From Artocarpus heterophyllus (lineage: Eukaryota; Streptophyta; Magnoliopsida; Rosales; Moraceae), in assembly GCA_025403435.1 (NCBI GenBank), contig CM046343.1, positions 32,336,930 through 32,400,929 of the forward strand: a stretch of DNA of 64,000 nucleotides, written 5' to 3'. A program made the translations under genes and the position numbers. Below, one piece after another: positions 24,401 to 36,291 of this stretch. The stretch's first letter is position 1; every line of letters begins with the position of its first letter. Below the pieces are notes generated by a model. It was not told the origin of the DNA. It worked only from the letters and a program-made list of their open reading frames with translations, and made no database searches.

Positions 24401-24596
24401 CCTACGGTAAGCCCTTTCCTAGGACACATCGTCCGTCACCAGACTTCTACGAAATCGGTTGCCCTGTGGGTCCCACCAAACAGCGGGAGTGCTAAGCTTA
24501 CCACCGTGATGAGTCCAGTGTCTGATCGAGATTCCCCGAAACACGCCTTCCCATAAGCCGCTGTCAAGCACACTCAATCTGACCGTCAACACGCGC

Positions 24597-24651
24597 CACG
24601 TGACATCATCCAAAACCGCCCCTTCCCAAAAATCTACCCCCTATATATATA
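24597..24651 (+). promoter_or_regulatory. AAE3 core promoter: G-box and TATA box
   Basis: CACGTG at 24597-24602 followed by TGACATCA, then TATATATA at 24642-24651, about 130 bp before the ATG. G-boxes bind bHLH and bZIP factors in plants. The spacing fits a TATA-driven promoter; which signal acts on it is not visible. Confidence 0.5.
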
Positions 24652-24779
24652 ACACAACGTGTGGCCTCTCGTATTCCTCAAACCAACGAAAAAAAACAAA
24701 AACAAACAAACAAACAAACAGAGCAAGTTCTTTAAAAATCTTCTTTCGTAACCAGTTTTTTCATTCTTCATTTATCATT

Positions 24780-27063
24780 ATGGAGAATTCGCTTAGCTTG
24801 ACCGGACTGTTGAAGAAGACGGCTTCGGATTTCCCCGACTGCCGCGCTCTTTCCGCTTCTGGAAAGTTCGATTTGACTCACGCCAGATTGCAGGACCTCG
24901 TTGATCACGCCGCCGCTCGCTTGCTCTCCTCCGGCATCGGCCACAACGACGTCGTTGCCCTCACCTTCCCCAACAGCGTCGAGGTATATATATATATAAC
25001 AAATTCTCCATTTCTCATTTTCCCACCTTTTCTCGGCAACCAAACAGGGAAATTCGGTAAGATTTCTGACTTTTTTTTGGGTGTTTTGCAGTATGTTGTG
25101 ATGTTTTTGGCGGTGATCCGATGCCGAGCGGTGGCGGCGCCGCTGAACTCGGCCTACACGGCGGAGGAATTCGAGTTTTACCTCTCGGACTCGGAATCGA
25201 AGCTCCTCATCACGCCGCCGGAGGGGAATCCGGCCGCCGAATCCGCAGCCGCGAAGCTCTGCATTCCTTGCTTGACCGCCGCGCTTGCCGGCTCCGACGG
25301 CCACGTGGCGATCTCCCCGGCGGTCGGCGAGCCCTGCCTCGACTCTGTCGCGAAAGTCGCCAACGACCCGTCCGACGTGGCGCTCTTCCTTCACACCTCT
25401 GGAACGACGAGTCGTCCCAAGGGAGTGCCTCTGACGCAGCTCAATCTGGCGTCGTCTGTTCAGAACATCAAATCGGTATACAAACTCACTGAGTTCGACT
25501 CGACGGTGATCGTCCTCCCGTTGTTCCACGTCCACGGCTTGATCGCCGCGTTGCTGAGTTCGCTCGTCGCCGGAGCCGCTGTGGCTCTACCCGCCGCCGG
25601 GAGATTTTCGGCCTCGACGTTCTGGTCCGATATGAGATCCTACAACGCCACGTGGTACACCGCCGTCCCTACGATCCACCAAATCGTCCTCGATCGCCAC
25701 GTCAGCAAGCCGGAGCCGGCCTACCCGAAGCTGCGGTTCATCCGGAGCTGCAGCGCGTCGCTGGCGCCTGCGATCCTGGCTCGGCTGGAGGATTCGTTCG
25801 GCGCGCCGGTCCTGGAGGCTTACGCGATGACGGAGGCATCGCACCTCATGGCGTCGAACCCGCTTCCCGAGGACGGCGCTCACAAGGCCGGCTCGGTGGG
25901 GAAGCCGGTGGGGCAGGAGATGGCTATATTGGACGACAGCGGCACGGCTCAACCGGCGGGCGTTAGCGGCGAGGTTTGCATAAGAGGACCAAACGTGACA
26001 AAAGGTTACAAAAACAATCCTGAGGCCAACAAATCGGCTTTCAAATTTGGCTGGTTTCACACTGGTGATGTTGGCTTTCTTGATGAAGATGGCTATTTGC
26101 ATCTTGTTGGTCGTATCAAGGAGCTCATCAATCGTGGAGGTAAAAAAATTCTCCTCTTCCAAAAAAATTTCTCTTAGATGGTGATTTTTAAGAAAACTCA
26201 AAGCGTGGAAAATAGAATTCGTCCAAACTCTAGAAATTCTCTTTGAAAATTTTGTGCACATTGAATTAATTAAAAAAATGGTTTTTTTTTCCTGGTTTGA
26301 AAAAAAATAACTCTGATGATGATGAGTCTGCGTTCCATTATGAGCACGCACGTCCTAATTTGTTGTCGTTTATTGACTTATAAAACGACATCTTTACGTC
26401 TTTTTCTCCTAACCTGACTTCCGCTTTTTGGCCTTTTGCGTGCGTGCTTAGAGCATCTCCAACTTGACTCTTTTTTTTTTCTTTTTATTTTTTCCTGCCT
26501 ATTAAAAACATCAAAACAACTCGCCTTTTGTTTGCTTGCTGAGTGTCAAACTTCACCATAAATTCCATTTCACTTGAATTACTTTTGCAATTAGATTTAA
26601 TTAAATTTTTTTCCTTCCTTTATTTATTGCAGGGGAAAAGATATCGCCCATTGAAGTAGATGCTGTGCTTTTATCTCATCCTGACATTGCTCAAGCAGTT
26701 GCCTTTGGTGTCCCTGATGACAAATATGGTGAAGAGGTAATCACTATTACCATTTAGAAAATACCCATCAAGATTAATATTGTTTATCTTTTTTTTTTGG
26801 GTCAATTTCTCAATGTTTTTCTTTGACCTTTTTGTAAACTGCAGATAAATTGTGCTGTAATCCCAAGGGAAGATGAAAACATAGACGAGGCTGAGGTGTT
26901 GAGGTTTTGCAAGAAAAACCTTGCAACTTTCAAGGTTCCAAAGAAGGTCTTCATCACTGACTCTCTACCCAAGACTGCCACAGGGAAGATCCAACGTCGG
27001 ATTGTGGCAGAGCATTTCCTTGCTCAAATCTCCACCGCCAAAGTCCCAAAGTTTGGTGCTTAA
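24780..27063 (+). CDS. AAE3: Oxalate-CoA ligase, AAE3-type acyl-activating enzyme
   Basis: ANL-superfamily adenylating enzyme. In Arabidopsis AAE3 makes oxalyl-CoA from oxalate, ATP and CoA, the first step of CoA-dependent oxalate breakdown in the cytosol. Exons 24780-24983, 25092-26139, 26633-26736, 26845-27063 give 524 residues (Arabidopsis AAE3 is 514) with an intact frame. Visible: the AMP-binding P-loop LFLHTSGTTSRPKGVP, YAMTEASHLM, GWFHTGDVGFLDEDGYLHLVG, the hinge GRIKELINRGGEKISP, and the C-terminal catalytic lysine motif LPKTATGKIQRR. The start is the first ATG after the TATA box and gives the family N-terminus (LTGLLKKTASDFPDCRAL). No peroxisomal SKL-type end; it finishes KFGA, which fits the cytosol. 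The exons are much GC-richer than the introns. Confidence 0.95.
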
Positions 27064-28250
27064 TCTTTTGGAGCTATCTCGAAAGTCGTTTTACCGCCCC
27101 CTACACAACACTTCAATTTGATCCTATCATTGGGAACTATGATGATGAGGCACAACCAAGGTTTCAATGCTTGCTAACATTTTTAAGTTGGCATCTTTAC
27201 TAAAGTAAATTATTTTATTTGTAAAACAAGACAAATTTAGTTGTAAATTTCTTTCTTGTGGCCAATAATATTATTGTTTTTTTACTCTTTTTGATAACTA
27301 TATATTGATATTGATGTTTTGGCATTATCATAGCATATTGGCCAAAGATAACTTGGATGTTGCGACGAGAGTTTAATCTCATTTGTTTTATGTTACCATT
27401 ATACATTCTTTTGAAAATATTGATGAAAAAAAAGAAGAAGAATATAGTAAGGCTACTCCACTAAACGTCTCTAGTAGTGTTGCTTCCTTAGGATTGGCCT
27501 CGATCGTTCTTTGTTAAGTGGCAGTAACGCAGTATAACATGACATTAATGCAAGGATGTTACCTGGACTATTGGCTTCTCTCGTATAACATTGGCATTGC
27601 TCACACTTTTCTGCTCTCACCAAATTAAACTTTTTAATTTGTCTTATTTTAGTATTCTTGTTACTAAGTCTGTTAAAAATTATACAAATTTGAGCCAATA
27701 ATTTTATTTTTACCCCTTAAATTATACAGCTTGTCTTATTTTGACCCTTTAAACTTTAAATTATAGCAAACCATTCCCTGAATTATGAAATTTGTTCTAT
27801 TTTAGCCCTTCAATTGTTAAATAATTTAAATATTGACAAATTAAGCCGCATCTATATGCAACTAATCGATTAGTTATAAATCAATGGTCGAGATTAAAAT
27901 TTTTGTAATTAAATTTCACGCATTCACAAACCCACAATGGGGAAATTCATAAACAAAAATATATTTTTGTTGACTTATATTAATACAAATTTTGAGTTTT
28001 TTTTAATAATTATTGAGCCTAATTAAGTGAAACATTCATTATTATACAAGTTACGTAATTTTCAAACTTAAAATTTAGCCATAAAAATAACACATAGGTT
28101 ATACAGTAGCATTTATGTGTCTTTTTCGATAGCCACATATATATCTAAGTGCTTTTTTACTTATTTGTTCATATATTTTTTATTTTAATTCATTTTAAAT
28201 AATATGATGATGAAAATCTTACAAAACTTATTAAGTAAAAAAAGTTGTTT
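27064..28250. other. AAE3 3' flank and spacer
   Basis: Untranslated tail of AAE3, then AT-rich DNA with TTAAACTTTAAATTATAG-like phrases that recur around the 516-bp repeat. No gene seen. Confidence 0.5.
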
Positions 28251-28302
28251 AATAAGCATGGTTAAAACAACTTTTTGGTTGAGAGTAATGTAAAGCTCTC
28301 AC

Positions 28303-29850
28303 ATGCTACATTAAAAAATCAAAAAGTTGTTGCAGTATGTAACTCTCACATCTTATTGTGTTTTGAACTAAAAAGTTGCTTCTAACTATATTTAACAGAC
28401 ACCTTATTATATAATAAATAAATAAAATTTAAATATTTTGACTTTAAAAATATATGTTCAAAACATATATAAAGCCAAGATGTCAAAATAATCATCTGTT
28501 TTAATCCTTTAATATTTAATAAATTTAGTGGATCTGACAGATTTAGTGATAAAAAGATCAAAATATGACAAGTTTTATAGTTTAAGAGTGTGGTTTGTTA
28601 TAGTATAAAGTTTAGGAATTAAACTAAGACATGTTATATAGTTTAAGAGTCAAAGTGAAATTATTAGTTCAATATCGTTAATATTTAATGGATTTAGTAA
28701 TGAAAAAGTTAAAATTAAAAAAGTTAAATAGTTTAAGAATGCAGTTTATTACGTTTTAAGAGTAAAGGTCAAAATAGGACAAGTTGGACACTGAGGGGGC
28801 GTTTGTTTCGTAATTTAAATGCTACATTAAAAAATCAAAAAGTTGTTACAGTATGTAACTTTCACATCTTATTGTGCTGTGAACTAAAAAGTTGTTTCTA
28901 ACTATATTTAATAGACACCTTATTATATAATGAATAAATAAAATTTAAATATTTTGACTTTAAAAATATATGTTCAAAACATATATAAAGCCAAGATGTC
29001 AAAATAATCATCTGTTTTAATCCTTTAATATTTAATAAATTTAGTGGATATGACAGATTTAGTGATAAAAAGATCAAAATATGACAAGTTTTATAGTTTA
29101 AGAGTGTGGTTTGTTATAGTATAAAGTTTAGGAATTAAACTAAGACATGTTATATAGTTTAAGAGTCAAAGTGAAATTATTAGTTCAATATCGTTAATAT
29201 TTAATGGATTTAGTAATGAAAAAGTTAAAATTAAAAAAGTTAAATAGTTTAAGAATGCAGTTTATTACGTTTTAAAAGTAAAGGTCAAAATAGGACAAGT
29301 TGGACACTTAGGGGGCGTTTGTTTCGTAATTTAAATGCTACATTAAAAAAATCAAAAAGTTGTTACAGTATATAACTCTCACATCTTATTGTGCTGTGAA
29401 CTAAAAAGTTGTTTCTAACTATATTTAATAGACACCTTATTATATAATGAATAAATAAAATTTAAATATTTTGACTTTAAAAATATATGTTCAAAACATA
29501 TATAAAGCCAAGATGTCAAAATAATCATATGTTTTTATCCGTTAATATTTAATAAATTTAGTGAATCTGTAAGATTTACTGATAAAAAGATCAAAATATG
29601 ACAAGTTTTATAGTTTAAGAGTGTGATTTGTTATAGTATAAAGTTTTGGGATTAAACTAAGACATGTTATATAGTTTAAGAGTCAAAGTGAAATTATTAG
29701 TTCAATATCGTTAATATTGAATGGATTTAGTAATAAAAATGTTAAAATTAAAAAAGTTAAATAGTTTAAGAATGTAATTTATTACGTTTTAAAATTAAAG
29801 GTCAAAATATGACAAGTTGGACACTTAGGGGTATTTGTTTCATAATTTGA
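28303..29850. repeat. Three tandem copies of a 516-bp unit
   Basis: The phrase ATGCTACATTAAAAAA starts at 28303, 28819 and 29335, giving a period of exactly 516 bp twice. Copies 1 and 2 are nearly identical; copy 3 has more changes and fades near 29850. Each unit contains a family A MITE-like segment (GTATGTAACTCTCACATCTT) and an AT-rich body ending in AGGGGGCGTTTGTTTCGTAA. No coding capacity. Confidence 0.9.
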
Positions 29851-29954
29851 ATCACGGTTCGAATTATTTTGCTACAGTATTTTTTTCATAAAAATTTAAA
29901 TCTTCATTCAAATACGCTATTCAAATACTCGAACAAAAAACGAGCTCTTAGAAG

Positions 29955-30180
29955 GCTAAAAGTGCTTTCTTTTTTTATTTTTTTCCTTCTTTTGTGTCTC
30001 TGATCTCTCTTCTCTTCTCATAGTACGTACTTCCCATATCTCTCTTCGTTCTTCCTCTTCTACTCCGGCGTCATCCAGTGCGTCGACAACGTTGTTCTGA
30101 TCTTCTACGGCGATGTCCTCGCAATGTTCAGATAAGTTCCCCATCCTCTTCTTCGTTCGAGTCCTCCAGCATTTGGATCA
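29955..30180. other. Coding-like island upstream of NOTCHLESS
   Basis: CT-rich on the plus strand with higher GC content. One minus-strand frame of 62 codons is very acidic (GVEEEERREIWEV) but resembles no family I recognise. It could be the edge of a divergent transcript or an untranslated leader. Confidence 0.25.
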
Positions 30181-30189
30181 AGGTTCTTA

Positions 30190-30290
30190 AGCCCAAATAG
30201 CAATTTTGGGCCTTCATTATGCGGCCCATCGAAACAAAAGCGTCTTCCGTAAAGCCCCAAAACCATTAAAGAGCTTAAACCCTAAACCCT
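30190..30290 (+). promoter_or_regulatory. Site II elements and telo-box of the NOTCHLESS promoter
   Basis: Three TGGGCY motifs (AAGCCCA at 30190, TGGGCC at 30207, GGCCCA at 30223) and a telo-box AAACCCTAAACCCT at 30277-30290, 80-180 bp before the ATG. This pairing is typical of plant promoters for ribosomal proteins and ribosome-assembly factors, matching the product of the gene. Confidence 0.65.
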
Positions 30291-30370
30291 TCTCTCTTCC
30301 GTCGTTCCCAATTTGAGCAAACTCCAAATCTCCAATTTCGTCGGCTCGGAGCTCCAATTTTCAGGCGTCA

Positions 30371-33300
30371 ATGGAGGTGGAAGCGCCGGAACACAACGTG
30401 ATGTGCCTTCTGACGGACCCAGAGGGCACTCCCTTGGGACCCACCATGTATCTTCCTCAAAACACTGGTCCTCCACAGCTCCAACAAATTGTTAATCAGC
30501 TCCTTAAAAATGTAAACTTTCCATTGATTTTTTTTTCAATTCCATTTTTCATCGTAAAAATCGAATAATTCTACGTTGTTTTTGTTTTTTAATCTATGTT
30601 CAAGAGGGAAAAAATGATAATTTTCATTTGAGGTTTGTTCAGGAGGAGAAGTTACCGTATGCATTCTATATATCGGACCTTGAACTTGTTGTGCCTCTTG
30701 GAACATATTTAGAGAAGAACAAAGGTTAATTTTTTGACTATTAATTTATTTAGAAATATTGATTTGATATCAAGATTAAAAATTTAGTATCCTTTTGTGA
30801 CTCTTTGATGCTAAATTTGCAGTTTCTGTGGAGAAGGTACTCTCAATTGTTTATCAGCCTCAAGCTATTTTTCGAATCCGGCCGGTTAATCGCTGCTCGG
30901 CAACAATTGCTGGTATGAAATTCATGCTTTTGAACGACTGAATAAATCGCATAATGACAATTTTTTGATTCATTTTTAATTATTATGGTCAATTCCATTT
31001 TTTAGTCCCTGAATTACAGTCAAATCTCCTTTTGATTCATGGCTTTTAAAACATCTGAGAACGAGTCCCTGAAGTATTATGTTGTCCTAAACCATTTCTT
31101 TTACCCAGTTGGCTCTTTGAAATCTAGACAGAAAGAAGGCACAACTTTCTTCTTAATAGTTGTGCCCAAAAATATGAAATTACAAAATTAACTGCTACTA
31201 AACGGCACATGGGTCCTCTTATGCCCTTTTTTTTTGTTTTTTTAATGGAGAGAAGGACTAATTTGGGACAATTTCATAGTTAGGGGACTCATTTTGGTAC
31301 ATTTTAAAAGTGATTAACCATAATTTTACTCAAGATTAAATTTTGCCTTTTTTACTTTATTTGTTAGATATTGCACGGTTAGAGTTGTTTTTGGCTGCAG
31401 TTACATTCCTTAGAATTTAGATGTTGCATTTATGTGGCACCAACTACTAAGAAACCCTGCATACCCTATTTATTGAAGTTTAGCTTTTCTTCTTTGTAAT
31501 CTTACTTCTAGGGAAGCTTTGGAAATTTATTCTTTACTTTCCTTGCTTTAAGGTATGACAATGGGGTTAAGGGATGCTCTTCTTGATAGTTGCATTTCCT
31601 CTATTGACTCTTTGGGCTGGTTTTCACGCGTAAATCTTATTTTATTTATTTAACCTTTTTTCTCTTCTCTCTCTTCCTTCTTTTGATCCATATCGTCTTT
31701 TTTGGAAATGTTGCGTCCATACAAGAGTTCAGATTTTCCCTTGGCTGTCATTTCGTGGTAAGATCAATACCTTTAATGCGTTGCAAAGAGGAAACCCATA
31801 ACCCATATGTCACGTTTTTACCTTCTTGGTGTGTATTTGCAATTCTAACATGGAGAATGTCGAACATTTTTTTTATTTATTTTAAGGTGGTTTTGGAAGT
31901 GTGGTAAACTTTACTTGCAGATTCAACATTTTGTTATCTGTTGGGAGAAGATCATTACCCTTCCTACATTTCATGCGCTGCTTTTAATTTCCAAATTAGA
32001 TTATTTAGTTAATTCTCAGCTGTCCAATTTGTCACTTTATTACATCAGGTCACACCGAATCGGTACTTTCAGTTGCTTTTAGTCCTGATGGTCAACAACT
32101 TGCAAGTGGTTCAGGTGATACCACCGTTCGGCTATGGGATCTTAGTACCCAGACTCCATTATATACATGTACAGGTATGAGATTTAATTTGTTTAGTTTT
32201 TCTAATAAAAAAGGAAATAAATCATTTGGCAAGGAACTTTCTGCTACAAATAATTGGGTATCGGAGAAGGATATTTCTGGCTTGCCATAATGGCTGAAAG
32301 TATACCATTCATTTGTGTATAAAAGTTTTTGGTAACGGAATATGGGTTAAATATTTTGAGGGGAAAGTGCTTATCTGCTACCAATTTTAATGGTTTCAGG
32401 CTTGCATATAGCTGTAATTGCATGCTTCATCCTTCAGACTGACTTCATGAGATATTCTGTCTTTCAGATCGCTATTGTGTCTTCACCGTTTGTGTTGATT
32501 ATGATTTCATTTTCTTCAGGACACAAGAATTGGGTTCTTTGTGTTGCTTGGTCGCCTGATTGTAGGCATATTGTAAGTGGGAGTAAGGCCGGAGAACTTC
32601 AATGTTGGGATCCACAAACAGGAAAGGCATTGGGAAATCCACTTAGTGTAATGTCCCTATCTTTTAGTTTTCTTGCCAGATTCCACAGACCCCCTCCCCC
32701 CTCTTGAGTTGCAGCTTCTGTTTTGATCACTGTATCATCATCTCTGGTTGGCTCAGCTGTGTTAGTTAAATATGATGCTCCTGTCTCCCTTGCATATTGA
32801 TTGCATTCGATCTGTGTTTTTTAATTATTTTTTTTAATGATTAGTGGGCTTTTTGAAGGAGTCATGGGGAGACTGATGCTTTCATACCTTTTATGTTGTA
32901 GGGCCACAAGAAATGGATTACCGGTATCTCCTGGGAACCACTCCACTTAAGTGCTCCATGTCGACGGTTTGTAAGTGCTAGCAAAGATGGTGATGCACGC
33001 ATATGGGACATCACACTGAAAAAATGTGTCATATGTCTGAGTGGCCACACGCTTGCAGTGACTTGCGTCAAATGGGGTGGAGATGGAATGATATATACAG
33101 GGTATGCTTTTTTAAGTCCATAAAATTGGAAAAAAATATTTGCTAGTCATGCTCTCCATTTCGGAAATATACCATCTGTTTGGGATTGTCACACTGTTGT
33201 CTTTTTACTGGCCTTGAATTATCACATTTGATGGACGATTCGGGGGATTAAAATTTTTTATAAGCTCAATAAACTCGGACTGAAACGGGAAAAATAGAAA

Positions 33301-36291
33301 AAGAAGAAAAAGGCCAAGTTGATCAAACGTTTTCATGTTCCGATTGCTTTGAAAGGAATGTTTGTTAGAGCACCTTTTATGCCATGGTGGGTTTTTTTTT
33401 TTCTTTTTTCTTTTTTCTTTTCTGTATGAAAATCCCTGCTAGCTTTTGAGTTTTGCAAACTTCAGTTTTTAATGCCACCATCATACCTTCGCTGGGACTC
33501 CTGAGTTATAATGCAAAAAAGCTTCATCTCAACTGCTGCAGCTCGCAAGATTGTACTATCAAAGTCTGGGAAACATCACAGGGAAAGCTAATTCGTGAAT
33601 TGAGGGTAAGTGTCTGAAGATGTATAAATATTTTTTTCCCTTATATTTATGTGTCTTCATCTTGGATTTAATCCGCAGGTGGTTGATGTATCAACTACTT
33701 GATTGTTGATGATGGCTCACTTTTTTTTATGTGATACTCTGCAAGGGTCATGGGCACTGGGTAAACTCTCTTGCATTGAGCACTGAATATGTTCTACGAA
33801 CTGGAGCATATGATCATACTAGTAAAAAATATTCATCCCCAGAGGAAATGAAGAAGGTAGTGTTTTCATCTGGTTTAGAAGTTGAATGTATCTTCTTGTT
33901 TAAGTCATATGTCTTTACCCCATCCAAAATACAGCAACCTAGCATGTGTCTAATGTATATTTCCCTTCCCCTTCTTAAGAAATAGAACAAAATTTCTTTT
34001 CTTTTGCTTCTTTCTTGCTCATAAATTATATTTTCCCTTGAATTTTCTTTCTCGAGTTAAACATGTTTGAGTTATTTCATTTTGGTCCTTCTGTACTCCG
34101 TGGTACATGGATCTTCAACTTCTATTGCCAAATTGCATGTGTGTTTTACATGCAATTTTAGAGGCAAAATGTTTTCTTTTGGCTTGCTATGAATTTTTGT
34201 TCAAATATATTCCGAATGGATGGAGCCGGGTATGGTTTATTTTAGGAGAATTAAAGAGAAAAAAGTTGACGAATAATTTTTGTGTTTGACAGACAAGAAT
34301 TTCCCTATTTATTTTCTCAATCAAGTACATCGTAGTATTATTGATTTGAAAATATTGTATTGCAAAATACATCGCAAGCTTGAAGTTTGAGCTTCGTTCA
34401 ATTATGTGTAGGTTGCTTTGGAAAGGTACAACAAAATGAAAAGCAACGCTCCTGAAAGGTTGGTTTCTGGATCTGATGATTTTTCAATGATTCTATGGGA
34501 ACCTTTGGTCAGCAAACACCCCAAAACTCGCATGACGGGTCATCAGCAGGTACTAGTTAGTGCTCTGTCTCTTTCTTCCCGTGTTTGTCCGTCTCTCTCC
34601 TTTTTTCATATCTTAGGTTAGGATGATAACATTTCTAACATTTTTAGTTGTTTAGATGTAGATCCAGAATACAGCAGCAATTCCCTCAAAAAAAAAAAAA
34701 GGAATACAGCAGAGATAGACGTTACAGCTTTTTCCACCACATCTCTAATACTGTTCACGGCAAACAATTTAATCACGAGTCCACAACTTACCAAATTTCC
34801 ATTGTCCCTCACAACTGATATTCAGCAAGAATAAACTGAAGTTGAACAAATTGTGGCAATTTCAGAAAAATTCAAATCCAATAATTGACTTCAAAATCTC
34901 AACTCACGATGACTACATATGAATAACGATGAGTCAATAGAAGAGCCGCTAGTCAAACAACTAACACACATCGGTTTTCTCGCCTTTAATATTAATCTTT
35001 TACATAATAGATGTATGGTTCTATGTTCCCTTGTTGCAATGTGAAACATTGGATTGGATTATATCTATCTCAATTCCCTCTCGTATCCACATCACAAACG
35101 AGTCCTCGTATAGTTCCTTTCTGTAGTCTCGATATTGATTAGTCAAGGTTTTGTAGTCACGTTGTATATATCTGTGACTAGACGATCCTTGGAACATTAT
35201 TTACACGCACATATTTTGTTCTAAATGATTTCGTTTTTCCCCCAACAGCTTGTTAACGATGTCCGTTTTTCTCCCGATGGGCTGTGGGTGGCAAGTGCAT
35301 CATTTGATAAATCTGTCAAGTTGTGGAACGGTACAACGGGACAATTTGTTGCTGCTTTTAGGGGACATGTTGGTCCTGTTTACCAGATCAGGTTTGAGTT
35401 TAGTCTAGTCTGTTTTTGTTGCTCCATTTCTTGTTTTCTAGGCTATGGCTAACTGAGACAGCCCATGTTGCCTCGCAGCTGGTCAGCAGATAGTAGGCTA
35501 CTTTTAAGTGGCAGCAAAGACTCTACACTCAAGGTACTTCTGAACAAATAATTAGATCCCATTCTAATGTAGCTGTTGATTACTTACATTACACTTAATG
35601 TTCCATCCCGAGGAAAAAAGTTAAGAGATTTAATTATTTTGACAGATAAAATGGCTATAATAAAACAGAATGGTCGAAATGATCAATATCAAAGATGAAA
35701 TCATTAAAATTCAAGGGAAAAAAAATCACTTGTCACGTTACTAGAATTCGATACTTCCAAGCGCAATGCAATTGCCCGCAGAAATGCACACAGAAACAAT
35801 TGTGTTTCTGTCGGCGATTACATGGCACTTGAGTTGGAGTTATGTGCTGGCATTCGAGACTATAATTTATTATGCCATCTAAATCTAGAGTCTTCCGGGC
35901 TTTGACCATAGCTTTCGATTATATATAAACACACACACACGCACACAATATCTGTTGATTTTGTTATTGCTATCTATGGAGCCTGTTGAATTTTTTTTCT
36001 TTTTTTTTTGGGAAGAAGTTTGTCACAATCATGATGTTGGAGTCTTTTTCTCCCCTCGATTGTCCAGGTTTGGGATATCAGGACAAAAAAATTGAAACAA
36101 GACCTTCCAGGCCATGCAGACGAGGTACATTTTCTCTTTCCAATATACATGTATATTCTATTAACATCTGGGACCGGATTCTGATTTCTGACATCATTTT
36201 TGAAAAGGTTTATGCCGTCGATTGGAGCCCGGATGGTGAGAAGGTAGCTTCTGGCGGCAAGGATAGAATGCTTAAGTTATGGATGGGATAA
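30371..36291 (+). CDS. NLE: NOTCHLESS homolog, WD40 ribosome-assembly factor
   Basis: Nucleolar factor needed for maturation of the 60S ribosomal subunit; it acts with the AAA-ATPase MDN1/Rea1. Exons 30371-30511, 30643-30724, 30823-30912, 32049-32174, 32520-32647, 32902-33101, 33542-33605, 33746-33856, 34412-34549, 35249-35391, 35479-35533, 36068-36124, 36208-36291, all in phase, coding 472 residues against 473 in Arabidopsis. The N-terminal NLE domain (PLGTYLEKN) contacts the MDN1 MIDAS domain in the yeast counterpart. WD40 repeats follow, including [34 protein letters not shown] and [19 protein letters not shown], ending KLWMG. The insertion [20 protein letters not shown] between repeats is a family feature. 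Introns 3 (about 1.1 kb), 9 (about 0.7 kb) and 11 (about 0.5 kb) are long. No lesion seen. Confidence 0.95.

Noticed and set aside
24768..25535. 255-codon open frame on the minus strand over AAE3
   Set aside because: It is the antisense shadow of a GC-rich conserved exon, is rich in arginine and glycine, and has no recognisable motif.
25587..26351. 254-codon open frame on the minus strand over AAE3
   Set aside because: Antisense to the main AAE3 exon and running into the following intron; no motif.
28303..29850. Regular repeats considered as a CRISPR array
   Set aside because: 516-bp units without short repeat/spacer structure, in a plant nuclear region.
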